From contig CM049318.1 in NCBI GenBank assembly GCA_026874595.1, forward strand, positions 25,191,956 to 25,255,955: DNA of 64,000 bases. Reading direction: 5' to 3'. The first letter of the stretch is position 1. Every line of letters starts with the position of its first letter. The notes beneath the pieces are model-generated. The model did no database searches, had not been told where the DNA came from, and saw only the letters and a program-made list of their open reading frames with translations. The position numbers were made by a program, and so were the translations under genes. This document shows, piece after piece, positions 22,396 to 32,822 of the stretch. The stretch is from Sipunculus nudus (taxonomy: Eukaryota; Annelida; Sipuncula; Golfingiida; Sipunculidae).

Positions 22396-22663
22396 TTGAT
22401 GCTGAATTATATTTATATTTATAGGTGTGAACAACTTCGTGGAGCGTTACAGTGACATAGTCTACGACATATCAGCAGAGTTGAGACCGCCCGTGCCGAT
22501 GAAGCCCGACAGTGCTGAAATGCAACGTATCCAGGATGAGCTGTGTCAGTTTTCACCCTTGGAAAAATTGGCAGAGAGGAGAAAATGGCGAGACAATAAC
22601 GTAGCTAGACTATCCCGACTGAAAGCTGACGCGAATAAAAATGAAAATGTACAAGAGTATTAA
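4433..22663 (+). CDS. CRYL1: Lambda-crystallin homolog / L-gulonate 3-dehydrogenase-like gene, complete (copy B)
   Basis: Join 4433-4473, 8160-8394, 10124-10285, 11192-11386, 13864-13969, 22425-22663; 325 residues (human CRYL1 is 319). In the family this cytosolic enzyme oxidises L-gulonate with NAD in the uronate cycle. Residues 9-20 form the Rossmann signature [12 protein letters not shown] (GxGxxG). Then come DIEEK at the end of strand 2, GATYIQECVPE, the SSSSAM serine loop, CHPVNPP with the catalytic-type His, VEVVP with the paired Glu, and the C-terminal helical domain with [11 protein letters not shown] and ERRKWRD. The start is the first ATG before the Rossmann motif. All junctions keep frame: phases 2,0,0,0,1. 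Odd point: the family Asn in GF-V-x-N-R is Pro here (AFIVPR). No internal stop or frameshift is seen. It is the downstream member of a tandem pair. Confidence 0.93.
4474..8159 (+). repeat. Intron 1 of copy B, repeat-rich
   Basis: 3.7 kb without coding signal. It contains G-tracts near 6478-6504 and 6560-6573, (TA)n at about 6590-6642, 7682-7712 and 8035-8091, and a short (CA)n near 7087. The segment about 6400-6590 ends in GGTCCGCTACTG after G-tracts, resembling the G/C-tract element at 21262 and 58032. The last (TA)n lies about 70 bp before exon 2. Confidence 0.7.
8160..8394 (+). CDS. CRYL1: CRYL1-like copy B, coding exon 2
   Basis: Acceptor TACTTTCAG, donor GTATGT. The first base completes Ser, then [26 protein letters not shown] follows in two stretches (GLIGRGWAM, then [11 protein letters not shown]), ending GATYIQ in phase 0. 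It carries the rest of the dinucleotide-binding fold. Confidence 0.93.
9400..10112 (+). mobile_element. Decayed non-LTR retrotransposon (CR1/jockey-type LINE) 3' fragment
   Basis: Translation from 9442 gives [19 protein letters not shown], then a run ending QRIHCRAAS before a stop near 9549. That is the typical tail of a LINE reverse transcriptase (Y-x-x-x-v-x-P-x-x-x-Y/C-G-x-x-V-W-G). The following 560 bp are non-coding and end in AATAAATAAATA, as expected of a CR1-like 3' end. It is 5'-truncated and stop-ridden. The 3' tail ends about 10 bp before coding exon 3. The 5' limit is uncertain. Confidence 0.72.
10124..10285 (+). CDS. CRYL1: CRYL1-like copy B, coding exon 3
   Basis: Acceptor CCTCAACAG, donor GTGAGC, phase 0 at both ends, 54 codons from [10 protein letters not shown] to QTLVCHP. 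It contains the serine loop SSSSAM and the His of CHPVNPP. The acceptor has almost no pyrimidine tract because LINE-derived DNA lies against it. Confidence 0.92.
10286..11191 (+). other. Intron 3 of copy B
   Basis: About 0.9 kb. No gene, RNA or clear element seen apart from a short CA run near 10969. Confidence 0.6.
11192..11386 (+). CDS. CRYL1: CRYL1-like copy B, coding exon 4
   Basis: Acceptor GGTATTCAG, donor GTGAGT, 65 codons, phase 0 at both ends. It starts [14 protein letters not shown], with the active-site Glu in VEVVP, and ends ESLKLVL. The segment [12 protein letters not shown] has Pro where the family has the conserved Asn. Confidence 0.93.
12049..13778 (+). mobile_element. Copy B of the pogo-like MITE, split by the hAT-like element
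   Basis: The left part, 12049-12080, begins CAGTGAAACCTGTGTAATG after TA. The right part, 13648-about 13778, contains CTCAAGGGTGGTCTTATTAG and a degraded end. Together they are the homolog of 446-600. Confidence 0.6.
12081..13647. mobile_element. hAT-like DNA transposon, non-autonomous, 1567 bp
   Basis: Flanked by perfect 8-bp direct repeats ACCACTGG (12073-12080 and 13648-13655), the target-site length of hAT elements. Terminal inverted repeats: left CAGGGTTGG then GTTTTAGGC, right reverse complement CAGGGTTGGCAAGTTTTAGG. Subterminal regions carry many copies of CCTAAAACCTGCC and TTTAACTGCC-type motifs. The interior shows no long open frame, and I see no DDE transposase or BED zinc finger, so it was probably mobilised in trans. 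The paralogous site in copy A (about 470-480) is empty. Confidence 0.88.
13864..13969 (+). CDS. CRYL1: CRYL1-like copy B, coding exon 5
   Basis: Acceptor TTTGACAG, donor GTATGG. 35 codons plus one base from [13 protein letters not shown] to HLNAD. Phase 0 in, phase 1 out. It holds the family signature [11 protein letters not shown]. Confidence 0.93.
15557..18107 (+). repeat. 1.16-kb direct tandem repeat, two full units plus a partial unit
   Basis: Full units 15781-16945 and 16946-18107 start at CTGGTGAAATTCTTG and agree almost base for base, including the internal C-tracts at about 16390 and 17550. A truncated unit, 15557-15780, jumps from GAAAAGGTTGATTAAAA to GCATAGGGCCCAACTCC, omitting about 0.94 kb. 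Open frames on either strand in here are repeat by-products of no known family. Confidence 0.88.
18108..18655 (+). repeat. Degenerate ~353-bp tandem repeat following the 1.16-kb array
   Basis: CTGCTTTTCC followed by CTGCAATAATGCTC recurs at 18124 and 18477. GCCATTTCACCCTGTTCTAA and AACATGCTCAGC also recur. The parts with CACACACCTGG and CAGCACTTTGAAATTGAA derive from the 1.16-kb unit, so the arrays are nested. Confidence 0.75.
18680..19520 (+). repeat. 31-bp minisatellite
   Basis: Imperfect units built on GACAACTGCTCTTAGACAAC plus TTGTGCACGTA, period 31 (for example 18968 to 18999), with variants CACTTAG, ATGCACATA and GGACCAC. Confidence 0.88.
19521..20984. other. Intron 5 insertion, no recognised feature
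   Basis: No gene or RNA recognised. A TATAAAAAAG motif lies near 19965, and the tract 19780-20700 is less AT-rich than the flanks. It may be part of a transposon, but I see no protein domain. Confidence 0.4.
20985..21250 (+). repeat. 22-bp minisatellite
   Basis: About 12 imperfect copies of CCCTGTGAGCAGTGTGCGAA plus TG. The reverse-strand open frames here (SHTAHRAF-like peptides) are artefacts of the array. Confidence 0.85.
21262..21430 (+). mobile_element. G/C-tract MITE (CAGGGGCGGATCCAG family), copy 1
   Basis: Terminal inverted repeats CAGGGGCGGATCCAG and (reverse complement) CAGAAGCGGATCCAG enclose G-tracts and C-tracts. Related copies are at 58032-58253, near 35440-35598 (reverse) and probably near 6400-6590. 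Confidence 0.65.
22138..22196. repeat. (TA)n microsatellite
   Basis: Near-perfect TA run, one of about a dozen in the window. The next is at about 22351-22387, so the SINE-like unit at 22197-22350 sits between two TA runs. Confidence 0.9.
22197..22350 (+). mobile_element. tRNA-derived SINE-like unit
   Basis: A-box-like TAGCGAAGCGGTTGAAACGC (from 22253) is followed about 40 bp later by the B-box GAGTTCGAATCC (about 22295), the spacing of an internal RNA polymerase III promoter. The unit ends with GTTACG and CGTAAC inverted repeats at the TA runs. A functional tRNA is not supported. Confidence 0.6.
22425..22663 (+). CDS. CRYL1: CRYL1-like copy B, last coding exon
   Basis: Acceptor TTTATAG. 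GT completes the split Gly codon, then [16 protein letters not shown] continues to the C-terminal NVQEY and TAA 22661-22663. It lies about 40 bp after a (TA)n run and 8.5 kb from the previous exon. Confidence 0.93.
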
Positions 22664-22792
22664 AATAATTAAAGAATAGTCGATTTTGTGTTGTCCTTGT
22701 GTCAACTCCATGTAAATTCTTGGTTTTACTGTAGAGTAGTTCGTCAGATGTAGGTTTAGTAAGAAATTGGTTTTAATACTCAGGTATAATAA

Positions 22793-22798
22793 AATAAA
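22793..22798 (+). terminator. Polyadenylation signal AATAAA, copy B
   Basis: AATAAA 130 bp after the stop, in the position equivalent to 2319-2324. Confidence 0.55.
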
Positions 22799-23394
22799 TA
22801 TTCTTAATAGACCTTTTCCACCAAACTGGCGATACCTATTGGCGGCTATTGACACTAACAGTTCGGGTCCGTTCTCTCTACGAAAAATAGGCTAATTGCT
22901 ATAATTTGGGGATCCTCACTGTGTCTGTGACATATACTGTATTTAACAAAACCCGCAATGCTAGCTCAAAGGACCCAAACCAGCAATGACTGTTACGTGT
23001 ATTGCCTATGCTCGTGGGAAAGGTCTATCATACAATATATTTCACTCTCGTCTGTCATCAGTTAAATGTATAAAACGTTTAGGTTATTACATAAATAATC
23101 TAATTTAAAAAATGGTATCTCGAGATCTCAAGATAATTTTTTTTTCTGTCCTAAATCAGCCACCGTACTCTAGAGCTATAGATGCGAAATTAAATCTGGC
23201 AAAGCCCCAGAAAATAAGTTTATATAGTATATCGCAAAATACCTGTCACATCTGATGATTATTTGGACAAATGCACTTCCTGGTTTTTACCAGTGCGAAA
23301 CATAAATCAGTTTCGAATAGATAACAGTGGTGCAAATGTTAAATAAACACGGCCTTCCCAATTAGACTACAGGGAGGTCTCCCTTGCTGAAGGT

Positions 23395-23485
23395 CGAATG
23401 TGGAAAATCTCCTCGGCTGAGATTCGAACTCACGATCTCCTAGCTATGAGCCTGTGCTCCGCCCCTAGGCCACATACGCCGGTTG
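23395..23485 (-). mobile_element. tRNA-derived SINE or tRNA pseudogene
   Basis: Reverse strand reads TGGCCTAGGGGCGGAGCACA (A-box-like) and then GATCGTGAGTTCGAATCTC (B-box), about 75 bases in total. It carries degenerate flanks and no clear acceptor pairing. It lies in DNA that copy A lacks. Confidence 0.55.
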
Positions 23486-23929
23486 GCGGGTAGTATTATT
23501 TAGTCCCTATGTATGTATATTGTTTGTTTGAGCTCTTAGAGGATTTACATCATCAGTGTTTGGTAGTTTTTTTAATGTAATCCCAACATAGCTTTATGGT
23601 ACCTCGGTGCTTTTTTGAACGTATTGCATCAAACGCCATACATTATATATATAAACATGTATATCAGAATTCAACCGGAAGACTATACTAAAAAATCAAT
23701 GACTAATCGCCTGAGGACACGGGGATTAGAAATACGGATTTTGAGAATTTCACCACATATTTTTCCGTACTTTCCGTTCGTTTTCCCGCTCCTTTAAGTG
23801 TATAAGACAAAACCTTTAAATCTCAATGTCCCACCATGTTGATAACTCGATATCGTTTTGACACACACCATAAGAGCTTTTTAGCGAACCTGTGAGCTTA
23901 TGCGTTGGTGTGGCGTCGTCCGTATGTTA

Positions 23930-24970
23930 AGTCATACTATCTGAAAAAAAAAAAACAACAAAAGGCAGGAGCTAGCATCACCAAATTGTATGGAGTCATC
24001 TAAAAAAATTCTGTAAGTTTGAGTTCAATTTTGCTCTCTGCGCTTACCTAGGTATTATAGGGAAAATGCTAAAAATGAAACATGAAAAATCTTCTTTTCC
24101 GAAACTCTCCAGCCAAATTGTTCAATATGTCGTAGATATTATCCCAGAAACAATCTCTCTCAAGTTCTTTCGAATGGTTTGAGGTCGGTATTTTTGGCCG
24201 AGTCGCAGGAAGCTGAACTTAGTCATTTGGCCAAAAAGCTAAACTAAATTTACAAACTCAGAGACGGCTGGAGCTATCATCGCCAAATGTTATGCAAATG
24301 TTAGTCACATGGGTCATTTTGAAAACTGAGGTATTGGTGGCGTCACCTGCATCGACCTTATATTTGTACGGCGGTCCTCGGTCATTGGTACTTTAACCCA
24401 TAATTCCTCAAGAACAACAAGAACTAGCGTCCCCAAAATTAATGTAAAAATCAGTCATTTGTCAATTGTTTTAGGATTGAGCTTTTTTAGCGCCACATGC
24501 ATCGGCCTATAATTAACCGGGGGAAAGCTAGAAAACCTCTGAAAATCTTCTCCAGAATCATTTGAGCTACTTTGTTCAATATTTCACAGAAATGAACCCA
24601 GAGATGAGCTCTCTCAAGTACGTTTGAATAGTTTGGGTTTGATGAATTTTGGCCGAGTTACAGGAATTTGAACTTAGCCATTTAGCCAAGTGAGCATACT
24701 ACCATATGATCTCAGAAAAAACAGGAGCTAGCATCGCCAAGTTTTTTTTAGTGCAAATGATGGTCACATGAAATGGAGGTTTATGTGGCGCCACCTTCAT
24801 CTGTGTTTTCGGGCAAAAAAAACCTCTTAATTTTAGCCTCCTTTAACTTCTACATTTAAAATGTTTTATGATGAAACTGTCCAGAATTATCTTATGGGAG
24901 GGTTCTCTCAATTGTATATGAATAGCTCGAGTTCATTGATTTTTGCGTCATTGAAGGCTGAAGTTTGCCT
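23930..24970. repeat. Degenerate ~250-300-bp tandem repeat
   Basis: GGAGCTAGCATC-CCAAA, TGGTCACATG, TTTTGGCCGAGT and GCGCCACCT-type phrases recur three to four times in the same order with much divergence. No open frame. Confidence 0.6.
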
Positions 24971-25259
24971 TGGGGCCGAGTAAGCCTATATCAAATTGAG
25001 GGGTGCAATAGTCTTCTTCTGCAAAACTGTTGTTTCAAATTCTGGAATATCGCACAAATTATTCTTTGTTGGCCTTTGTTCAAGTTATTTTTGACTGAAT
25101 TATTGGACCCGTAACAATGAAAAGACTGTGAGAAACTGTGGTAAACAAAGCTAATAGATTTATTGTAGTAACAGACTGAGCTCTATGGGTATATAAGCAG
25201 AGCTGTACAGACAACATAAATAATTGGTGGTCAAATCCAATTTATGTGTGAGACAAATC

Positions 25260-25900
25260 CACAAATAATTTTTTTTCTGTATTCTGATTTTATTTTCAAT
25301 AGGCATCGGTTATTATTCTAAACATTTTTGATAAATTCTTATGAATATGTCATCATTAAAAAAAGCATTCTAGCCAATGTTATTCAGAATATGTATACAT
25401 ATTTGGCAACAGGCCACGGTTATGTCTCTATCTATAGATAGCTATATGCAGACTGCCAACTATTTCAGATTTAATAGAACAGGCTAAGTTTCAGCACCTC
25501 AGCTGAGCTTGGACAACTGTATGCACCCAACTGTGAGAAGTTCGATGAAATTTTGGCATATCCATGCATCTTTGATGGCTTTTTTTCTTAAACAAGACAG
25601 GTGTTGCCACCTTCAATGATTTTTGCACATTGCGTTTCCCTGCTTATTTCTCAGGAGAGATTTGATGTATCAGCCTGAAATTGTGCATATATGTACATCT
25701 CGGATAACTTCGTCGTATGCAAGACTTGTGGCGCCACATACATTCATTTGGGTTTCATCCATCTGATCACATAGCTCAAGAGGGGTTTCAAGTATGTGCC
25801 TGAAATTTTGCATATCCATACATCTTCGATAGCTTTCTTATACACAAACTGGTGGTTCCACCCAGAGTCATTTTTGTGTTGTGTTCACCCATGCCAGTAT
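25260..25900 (+). repeat. Second copy of the CRYL1 3' flank (homolog of 3000-3560)
   Basis: Shares TTTCAATAGGCATC, GCATCTTTGATGGCTTT, CTGCTTATTTCTCAGGAGAG and CTTGTGGCGCCAC in the same order. Within it, a unit of about 120-150 bp (CCTGAAATTTTGCATATCC) is itself repeated. About 2 kb (23220-25260) separates it from the nearer homologous segment, unlike copy A. Confidence 0.72.
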
Positions 25901-26139
25901 TTCAGGAGTGACGTTTGTGTAATTGACGCTTGTACTCGGGTTCTAAATGTCTAGTACTAGCTTTGTACATGTACTTGTCACACCTATACTTGGAAAGTAA
26001 TCAAGTACTTTCCCAATAATGATCAAGCATGTTATCATGGAACAATACTTGAAGTTTATCCAACTGCATAGGTTCGCATTAGGCCTGTAGGCCTCATTTA
26101 CTATCAAAGGCTATTTATTCGACGCGCCTTAAGGGTGGT

Positions 26140-27080
26140 GCTTTACGGATGACGTATGACATATGACGCCTGAATGACTCTGGACGGCGGGTGACGAGAT
26201 ACGCCTGGCGAAAAACTCACGGCAAATGACGCCTGAAGGACACTTGTCGGCAGACGACTGAATACGCCCAACGAATGACGTAAGTCATATGACGCCTTGT
26301 GATAATTGACGGCGGCTGACAGAATATCCCCGGTGAATGACGCACGGCATATGACGCTTGACGAATGTAAACGTCTGCTGACAAAATACGCCCGACGATT
26401 GATGTATGGCAAATGACGCCGCAAGGTACTAAACGGCTTATGACGAAATACGCCTCACAAATGACGCACCTCATATGACGCCTGATGATAGTGAAAAGTG
26501 ATGACGAAATACGCCTTGTGAATGACGCACGACAGATGACGCCTGATAATAGTTAACCTATAATGACAAAATATGCCTGACGAAAGATGTAAGGCCTACG
26601 GCGCCTGGAGGACATTTGACGGCAGATGACGGGAAACGCCTTCAGAATGACCCACGGCATATGACGCCTGATGAAAATCTAACGGCTCTATTGCGAAATA
26701 CAATTGACGAAAGACGCATTGCATATGACGCTTGATAATAGTGAATGGCTGATGACAAAATACGCCAGACGAATGACGCTCGACATATAACGCCTAATGA
26801 TAGTGAACGGCTTGATAACGAAATATGCCATGCTATGAAGGACTCACGGCATGTGACGCCTAATGCTAGTGAATGGCTGAGGACAAAATACGCCTTACGA
26901 ATGACGCATGGCATATTGCGCCTAAAGGACACTCGACGGCAGACATACACATGCTGATCGGCGGATAAGGCCTAATGGGTAAAGAACAGCGGCTGATGGA
27001 ATACGCCAGACAGTTGACGACCGGCAGATGGCGCTCGACGGATGACGGAAAGCGAATAGGAACATAAAGAATCGCGCTGG
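26140..27080 (+). repeat. Degenerate ~61-bp minisatellite
   Basis: About 15 diverged units built from GAATGACGCACGGCATATGA, CGCCTGATGATAGTGAACGG and CTGATGACAAAATACGCC. Reverse-strand open frames here have a repetitive Arg/Ser-rich translation and are not genes. Confidence 0.85.
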
Positions 27081-30000
27081 TCATGCCAGATAACAGCTAT
27101 AACAGGTAAATCTACTATGTCTTTATTTACACCTACAGGAGACCTGTGTTATTTTTATACAAGTGCGGCGTCACATTTATCATTGAAGGTCTAGTTAGTT
27201 TTGCGGGGTCCGCTGCACACGCCGCGGGTCGTATATATACAGATGTTTAGGAAATATTCATACAGTCAGGAGAAAACAATGTACCTTAGTTCGGCAGAAT
27301 AACTTGATATTCTGAAATTAATAAACATTATATTAATTATTTTTTTTAATTACAGTTGTGTATTATGGTATCATGTAAATTCGGGAAATGATGAGACAGA
27401 GTGAAATCCTTCCCCCCCCCCCCCCCCCCCCCCGCCGCTCCATTGACAAAATGACTAAACGGAGAACCCATCAGACATATTCACTTACATTAACACAGAT
27501 ATGATTCATTGAACATAATTACAAGCTGCTCATGTGTGGAAACCTAGTGATTAAAAGGGTGCCTTTCATTATACATTTAGATGGTTTTTATACCTTTTCA
27601 TCCAACGCTTTATATTTTTTTCACGATATCTTGATAATTTGGTCGGTTTGTTAGCTCAGCTGTCTATAAGTCATCTGAGCTATAGTTGTGGTCCTTTGTC
27701 CGCCGGCTGCTCGTCGTGCCATCCGTCCGTCCGTCTGTTAAATTGGCACGTTTTGAAAATGTTAGACCTACGAATCTGAAATTCTGCATACAATTAGATG
27801 TCCTCAGAAAGCTAAAGCTAGAGACTTTTTTTAGGGATATAAATTTGTTTAATCAAGATTAATTTGTATACCGAAAGTTAGATATGCATTTTTTTTTCAA
27901 ATTTAATAAGTTATTTGCATAAACAAACAATCAGTACCTTAAATTTTGCCCAACTTTTTCCCTGTAAGTACTGTTTATTAAATTTTCATATCATGCACAT
28001 GGAAGGATATCGTCTTCTAAATTCGGAATTTGAAAGGAATTGACCAAAAACTGTAGCTTTTATTAAAGTTTTATGAGACTATGTAACACCTAGATTATAT
28101 TGAAGCTCCTCTATATGCCCCCTTATTGACCTTTCAGGCTAATTGTGCATGCTTGAGGCGAGGTATACTCTGCAGCCAGCCAGCTCATGGGTGGCTTCAG
28201 CTAGATTAACTGTCCAACCCCCGTCCGTTAGTAGTTGTTTTGGCAAAAAACATAACAATAAACAATAAATAAAAAATATTGGTTTATAATACAACTCTAA
28301 GAAAGAATAATGGTAAAAATAATTTTATAGTTAAAGAATAACAGGGAATTACCTTGCAATTACTGTTTTATGGATCTTCAATTGATGGCCGAAAATGTAT
28401 TTCAAATGACACAATGCAGTCACCATTGGGTATTTTATATTTCATTCATAAAAATGAAAAATAAATAATTAAATAAAATTTGGGTTTACAATGAGGGAAT
28501 ATATGAATTAAGCAAGTTAATGACAGACAAGGATGCAGTTGATTATATTAAAATAATCTAAATATCCAGGATTTTTCCAGGTGTTTAATTTGTTGGTTTA
28601 TATTTATTACAAAATAAAAAAAATAAATATGTCAAAGATTTAAAATTTTACTCAGACAAGTGCTCATTCAAGGTATCAATATGTTTGACTAATGAAATTA
28701 AATCTCATGGCTGTAACAGCTGTTACATGATACTGCATGGGTAAATAATCAAACTTTTCATTACTGATTCCTTCATTTCGTTAAATAAAATTAAACATTC
28801 CCAACTCCAGTTTGCTCCTTGTATAATATATCGGTTTGTTTAGATCCTTCGGTAATTTTTAAAACATGTATTAGTTTCAAAGCTGAGATTACTTTTCTTT
28901 TTTTTAATTACATGTTTAAAAAAAATAAAAATATTCAAACGTGATAAATAAATCAGATCTTAAAGACAAGTCCTTATTATGATGTCTACAATGTTTATAT
29001 TTGTCATAAGGGTCTTGCTATGTTTAGTGTGTAGACAGTGATGTGACAGTATTCAAAAGTGTATAAAATAGTTTTTTTTATAAATTTAATCCATAAAACC
29101 AGGTACTTCACGAATGCATTCATGAATACATTTTATAGTATTATTTTAATAATCATTTATTTCAATTATATTATTTAAAAAAATCTTTTCGGATGATACT
29201 TTAAGTATTTTTTAAATAAAATTATATTAGGCCCAAAAATTGCAATTAATTTTTTTTATAAATAGTTAAATCTCATATCAATTGTACTAGTGCTACTCTT
29301 TGGTATATTAACCTGTAAGTATTGAATAACAGTTAACTCCTTTGTAAAAGGCATGATAATTAACATAACTTATAATGGACTTTTTTTCAAATACTTCTGC
29401 TGCAATATAGATAAAATTATTAGGCCAAGCCAGAACCGGTGACAATAGCACTCCTTTTCCAAATGTAAATAATAGAAATGACATCAGCCCTCTTCAATGT
29501 CCAAGGATTTTATCAAAATCTTTACATAACTTGAGTAGACGCCATCATCCTCATACAACAGCTTATATTACCACACAAAACTAACATTTGTCTACCCATT
29601 CTTCCAAATTATATTTTATGAACATAAATAACAGCTGAGCGCCGTAAACCCATCGGTCCCTTGTTTATAATTATCTTGTTTTTTTTGTTTATCTTGCTGG
29701 CAGGACGTTCAAACCAGAAAAAAAAAGATGGCGACCAAAATACAGGGCAAGATATATCCTTGTAGGTGTAGCCTCTTACTACGAGGGCGTATCTCAGATA
29801 TATTATCCATTATTTATCCATAAACGACGCCTCATTCATAACTGAGCTGAAACGACCACGAGTACCCAGTGTCCCAGGTCAGCATATCGCCCACATATAT
29901 ACATATACATGTAAATAAGCCTATAAAAACACACATACATGTATAAAATAGCCTGTGAATTGTAAGGGCCCTTTGAAAAGATTCAATGATCGTTTCTTTA

Positions 30001-30275
30001 CCTTCGATTCAATTCTCGATTCAATTCTCACGTGGCCCAACAGCAAACATTTAAAGTAGATTCAGGGCATGTGCGTGATGAAGAGCTTCGACATCGCGAA
30101 TTGCTCTGTCAAAATGTTAAAGCTCTCAAAGGGCTTCAAGATGGAACATGCAAAAACTGAAAATCGAAATGATCGGGTCAGGGGTTAATAATCGATTACA
30201 TCTAAATCGAGGGCTTGCAATTCAATGCTGCATTTTACATCCAAAATATATATATTTATATATATTCATATATAT

Positions 30276-30311
<36 letters not shown>

Positions 30312-32790
30312 CACCAGATATAAAAAACACATGATAATAAATTATGTAATCTCAGTTTTAGTTAATTTTAAATGAAAATACAGTAGGAAATACACACTTT
30401 ACTTGAAATTTAAAACTGAGAAATGTATTACTAGCGACTGACCTAATTAAACTCAAACGACTGTCTGCGCAACATGAGTCAGTGGTATATTTTTGTTTGC
30501 GTTTTCATGCCTCTGAACATGTCTGAAGGCCTTATTGTAAATCACATAGGCAGTTGGGAGTTATTAGTGTCACAGGCCTGTCCGTTGACAGATATTTGCA
30601 TTTGTAGGAGCATCCACGCTGATCGTAAACTCAGTATTTTTCTCTGGAGAATGTGGAATTTTGGTTAATATGTCTTACGTTCTCCGAAGTCACTGAGTGA
30701 AGACAGAGAAAAAAAAAGACAAAAGCTTTGTTATTTTTTCAGGGTGTTTTTTTCATGTACGACTTTTTTGAAGGTCATGTATAATATAGAAAAAATATAT
30801 ATTATAGTTAAACGTTAGACTCCTTAGTAAGAGGAGTTGGGCTGTGTCATAATAGGGTTAGGTTTGATCCATTTGGCATTCCACGAGAAAAAAAAATAAT
30901 AAAGAACATTCAGAACACCTCGATCTTCACCACAAGAAAGCGGGTACACATATGGCATAAATGGTTAAAAGGTCGACATTTTCAAATCCAATATGGCTGC
31001 TTTAAATTTTACACTCGGAACATATCGGGCCAATTCGTTGACTTCTAACCTCGGATGATCATAGGGGGCTGCAATTGAAAGTATTCCGCCATAGCGAGGC
31101 CAAGCCCAGATCTTTTGCGCACCTGTTGTGCGCTTTGTAAAAAAAAACACAATGTATGTTGTGTACAGGTACTGCCTATCCTCATATATTCTACCTTTAA
31201 AGTTATAAGACAACACTGATCCAAGAAGCAGAGAGAAAAATCCCAGGTATACTGATTTGGACTGCACAAGGATACATTTCTTGTAAGGAAGTCAACCACC
31301 CTGCGAGAGATGGATGAAGCATTTGAGATAAACTGAATTTTCTAGTTAAATTACTGTCGGAAACTGGTCATATTTGTTATTTAGCAACATATCAAGCCCA
31401 TATAATAAACATTATCATCGCAAATCAATGTATTTTTTTTGGTGTGGAAACTGTTATCTATTCTCAGACGAGTTAGTAGAAATGGCAATCCGGTGGATTT
31501 CCGGTGAACTATACCATAATTGATGGTGTATCATTGGGCCATAAGTACATCCGAGGCCAGCTCGGCAACGGTCGGCCAAGATGATCCGAATGTAAATCCT
31601 TTAGTATCAATGGAACCAATCCTGGCTTTCTTTTCTAGGTCTAAGGATACCAAAAATACATGGGTTTAAAAAATGAATCGGTATTTTTTGCAACAATAAA
31701 TTACCCCCTGCACTGTTAATCAGAATAAAAATGTGTCTTTATTCCCTCTTTGGGCGTTTAACTTACACACAAATCACAGTTATTACAAAGAGCGTTATAA
31801 CATGGCAAACGGATAGGAAAAAAGTATATAAAATGGCAATTCACCTGCACATGCTGTACCACAAACTTCATTGGAATAACAAACATCTTTACATCATTAT
31901 TTATCTCTGCTTTTATTATATAAAAGGTATAATAAGTAAACTAAATATACAAAAAAAAATCTACTGAGGACCGGCTTACAGTGACTAAAATCATGTAGTG
32001 ACCCATCACCGTTACATTTAACAGAATATAAAGGATCAAATCGAATAAAATTAAGAAGTCGAACAGTTGAAAGAATTGAATCGCAATATAAATTTAATAT
32101 AAATGTTCTTGAATTTATATTTTTAAATTGGAATCGAAAATCCTTTATTGTCATGTAGACTATTCTCGGAGGAAAGTTTGTGTTGGTATTCATTGATATA
32201 TAGGGGTATCCTGGAGCACCATATTTCCGAACATGTTTATACATAAAACCATTTATCCAAAATGGAAACATTAGAAGTGACATACTGACCGTTTTTTCCG
32301 AAATGTAACAAAAAGTGAAATTGATGGTAGTTACAAACATATCTTTATATTCACTTCCGGTTTCGACTTACAGATGCGAAATATGCGATTCACCTACAAC
32401 CATTTACAGGACCGTCTATCCGAACACAATATTGTCCCGAGGTGTATGCAGGACCCATCTTACAAATCGATCATATAAAGTTTGAGCCCTCCATGTTCTG
32501 GCACTCCTGTCGACTTTTCCTATGTAACAGCTAAATTGGCCTCCTGATTGGACCTCTGTTTGGAATCTTTTCCTCTAAACTCCTACAGTTTTCTTTTTTA
32601 ATCCACTGAGATTTGTCTGTTTTAAAAGGAAATAAGGACAAGACGTCTAAAAACAGCGATTTTCATTTGCTCCGTGCCTATCTAGTGGTTTCTTATCAAA
32701 ATTTAATCTTACTCACACTATCATATATTCACTAGTATTCAAAAATCTATGCTTTCTAAGCTTGCATATACATGTCAACCGATATTGTAA

Positions 32791-32822
<32 letters not shown>

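Noticed and set aside
26143-27084. Reverse-strand Arg/Ser-rich frames
   Set aside because: Artefacts of the 61-bp minisatellite. Units drift without codon-level constraint.
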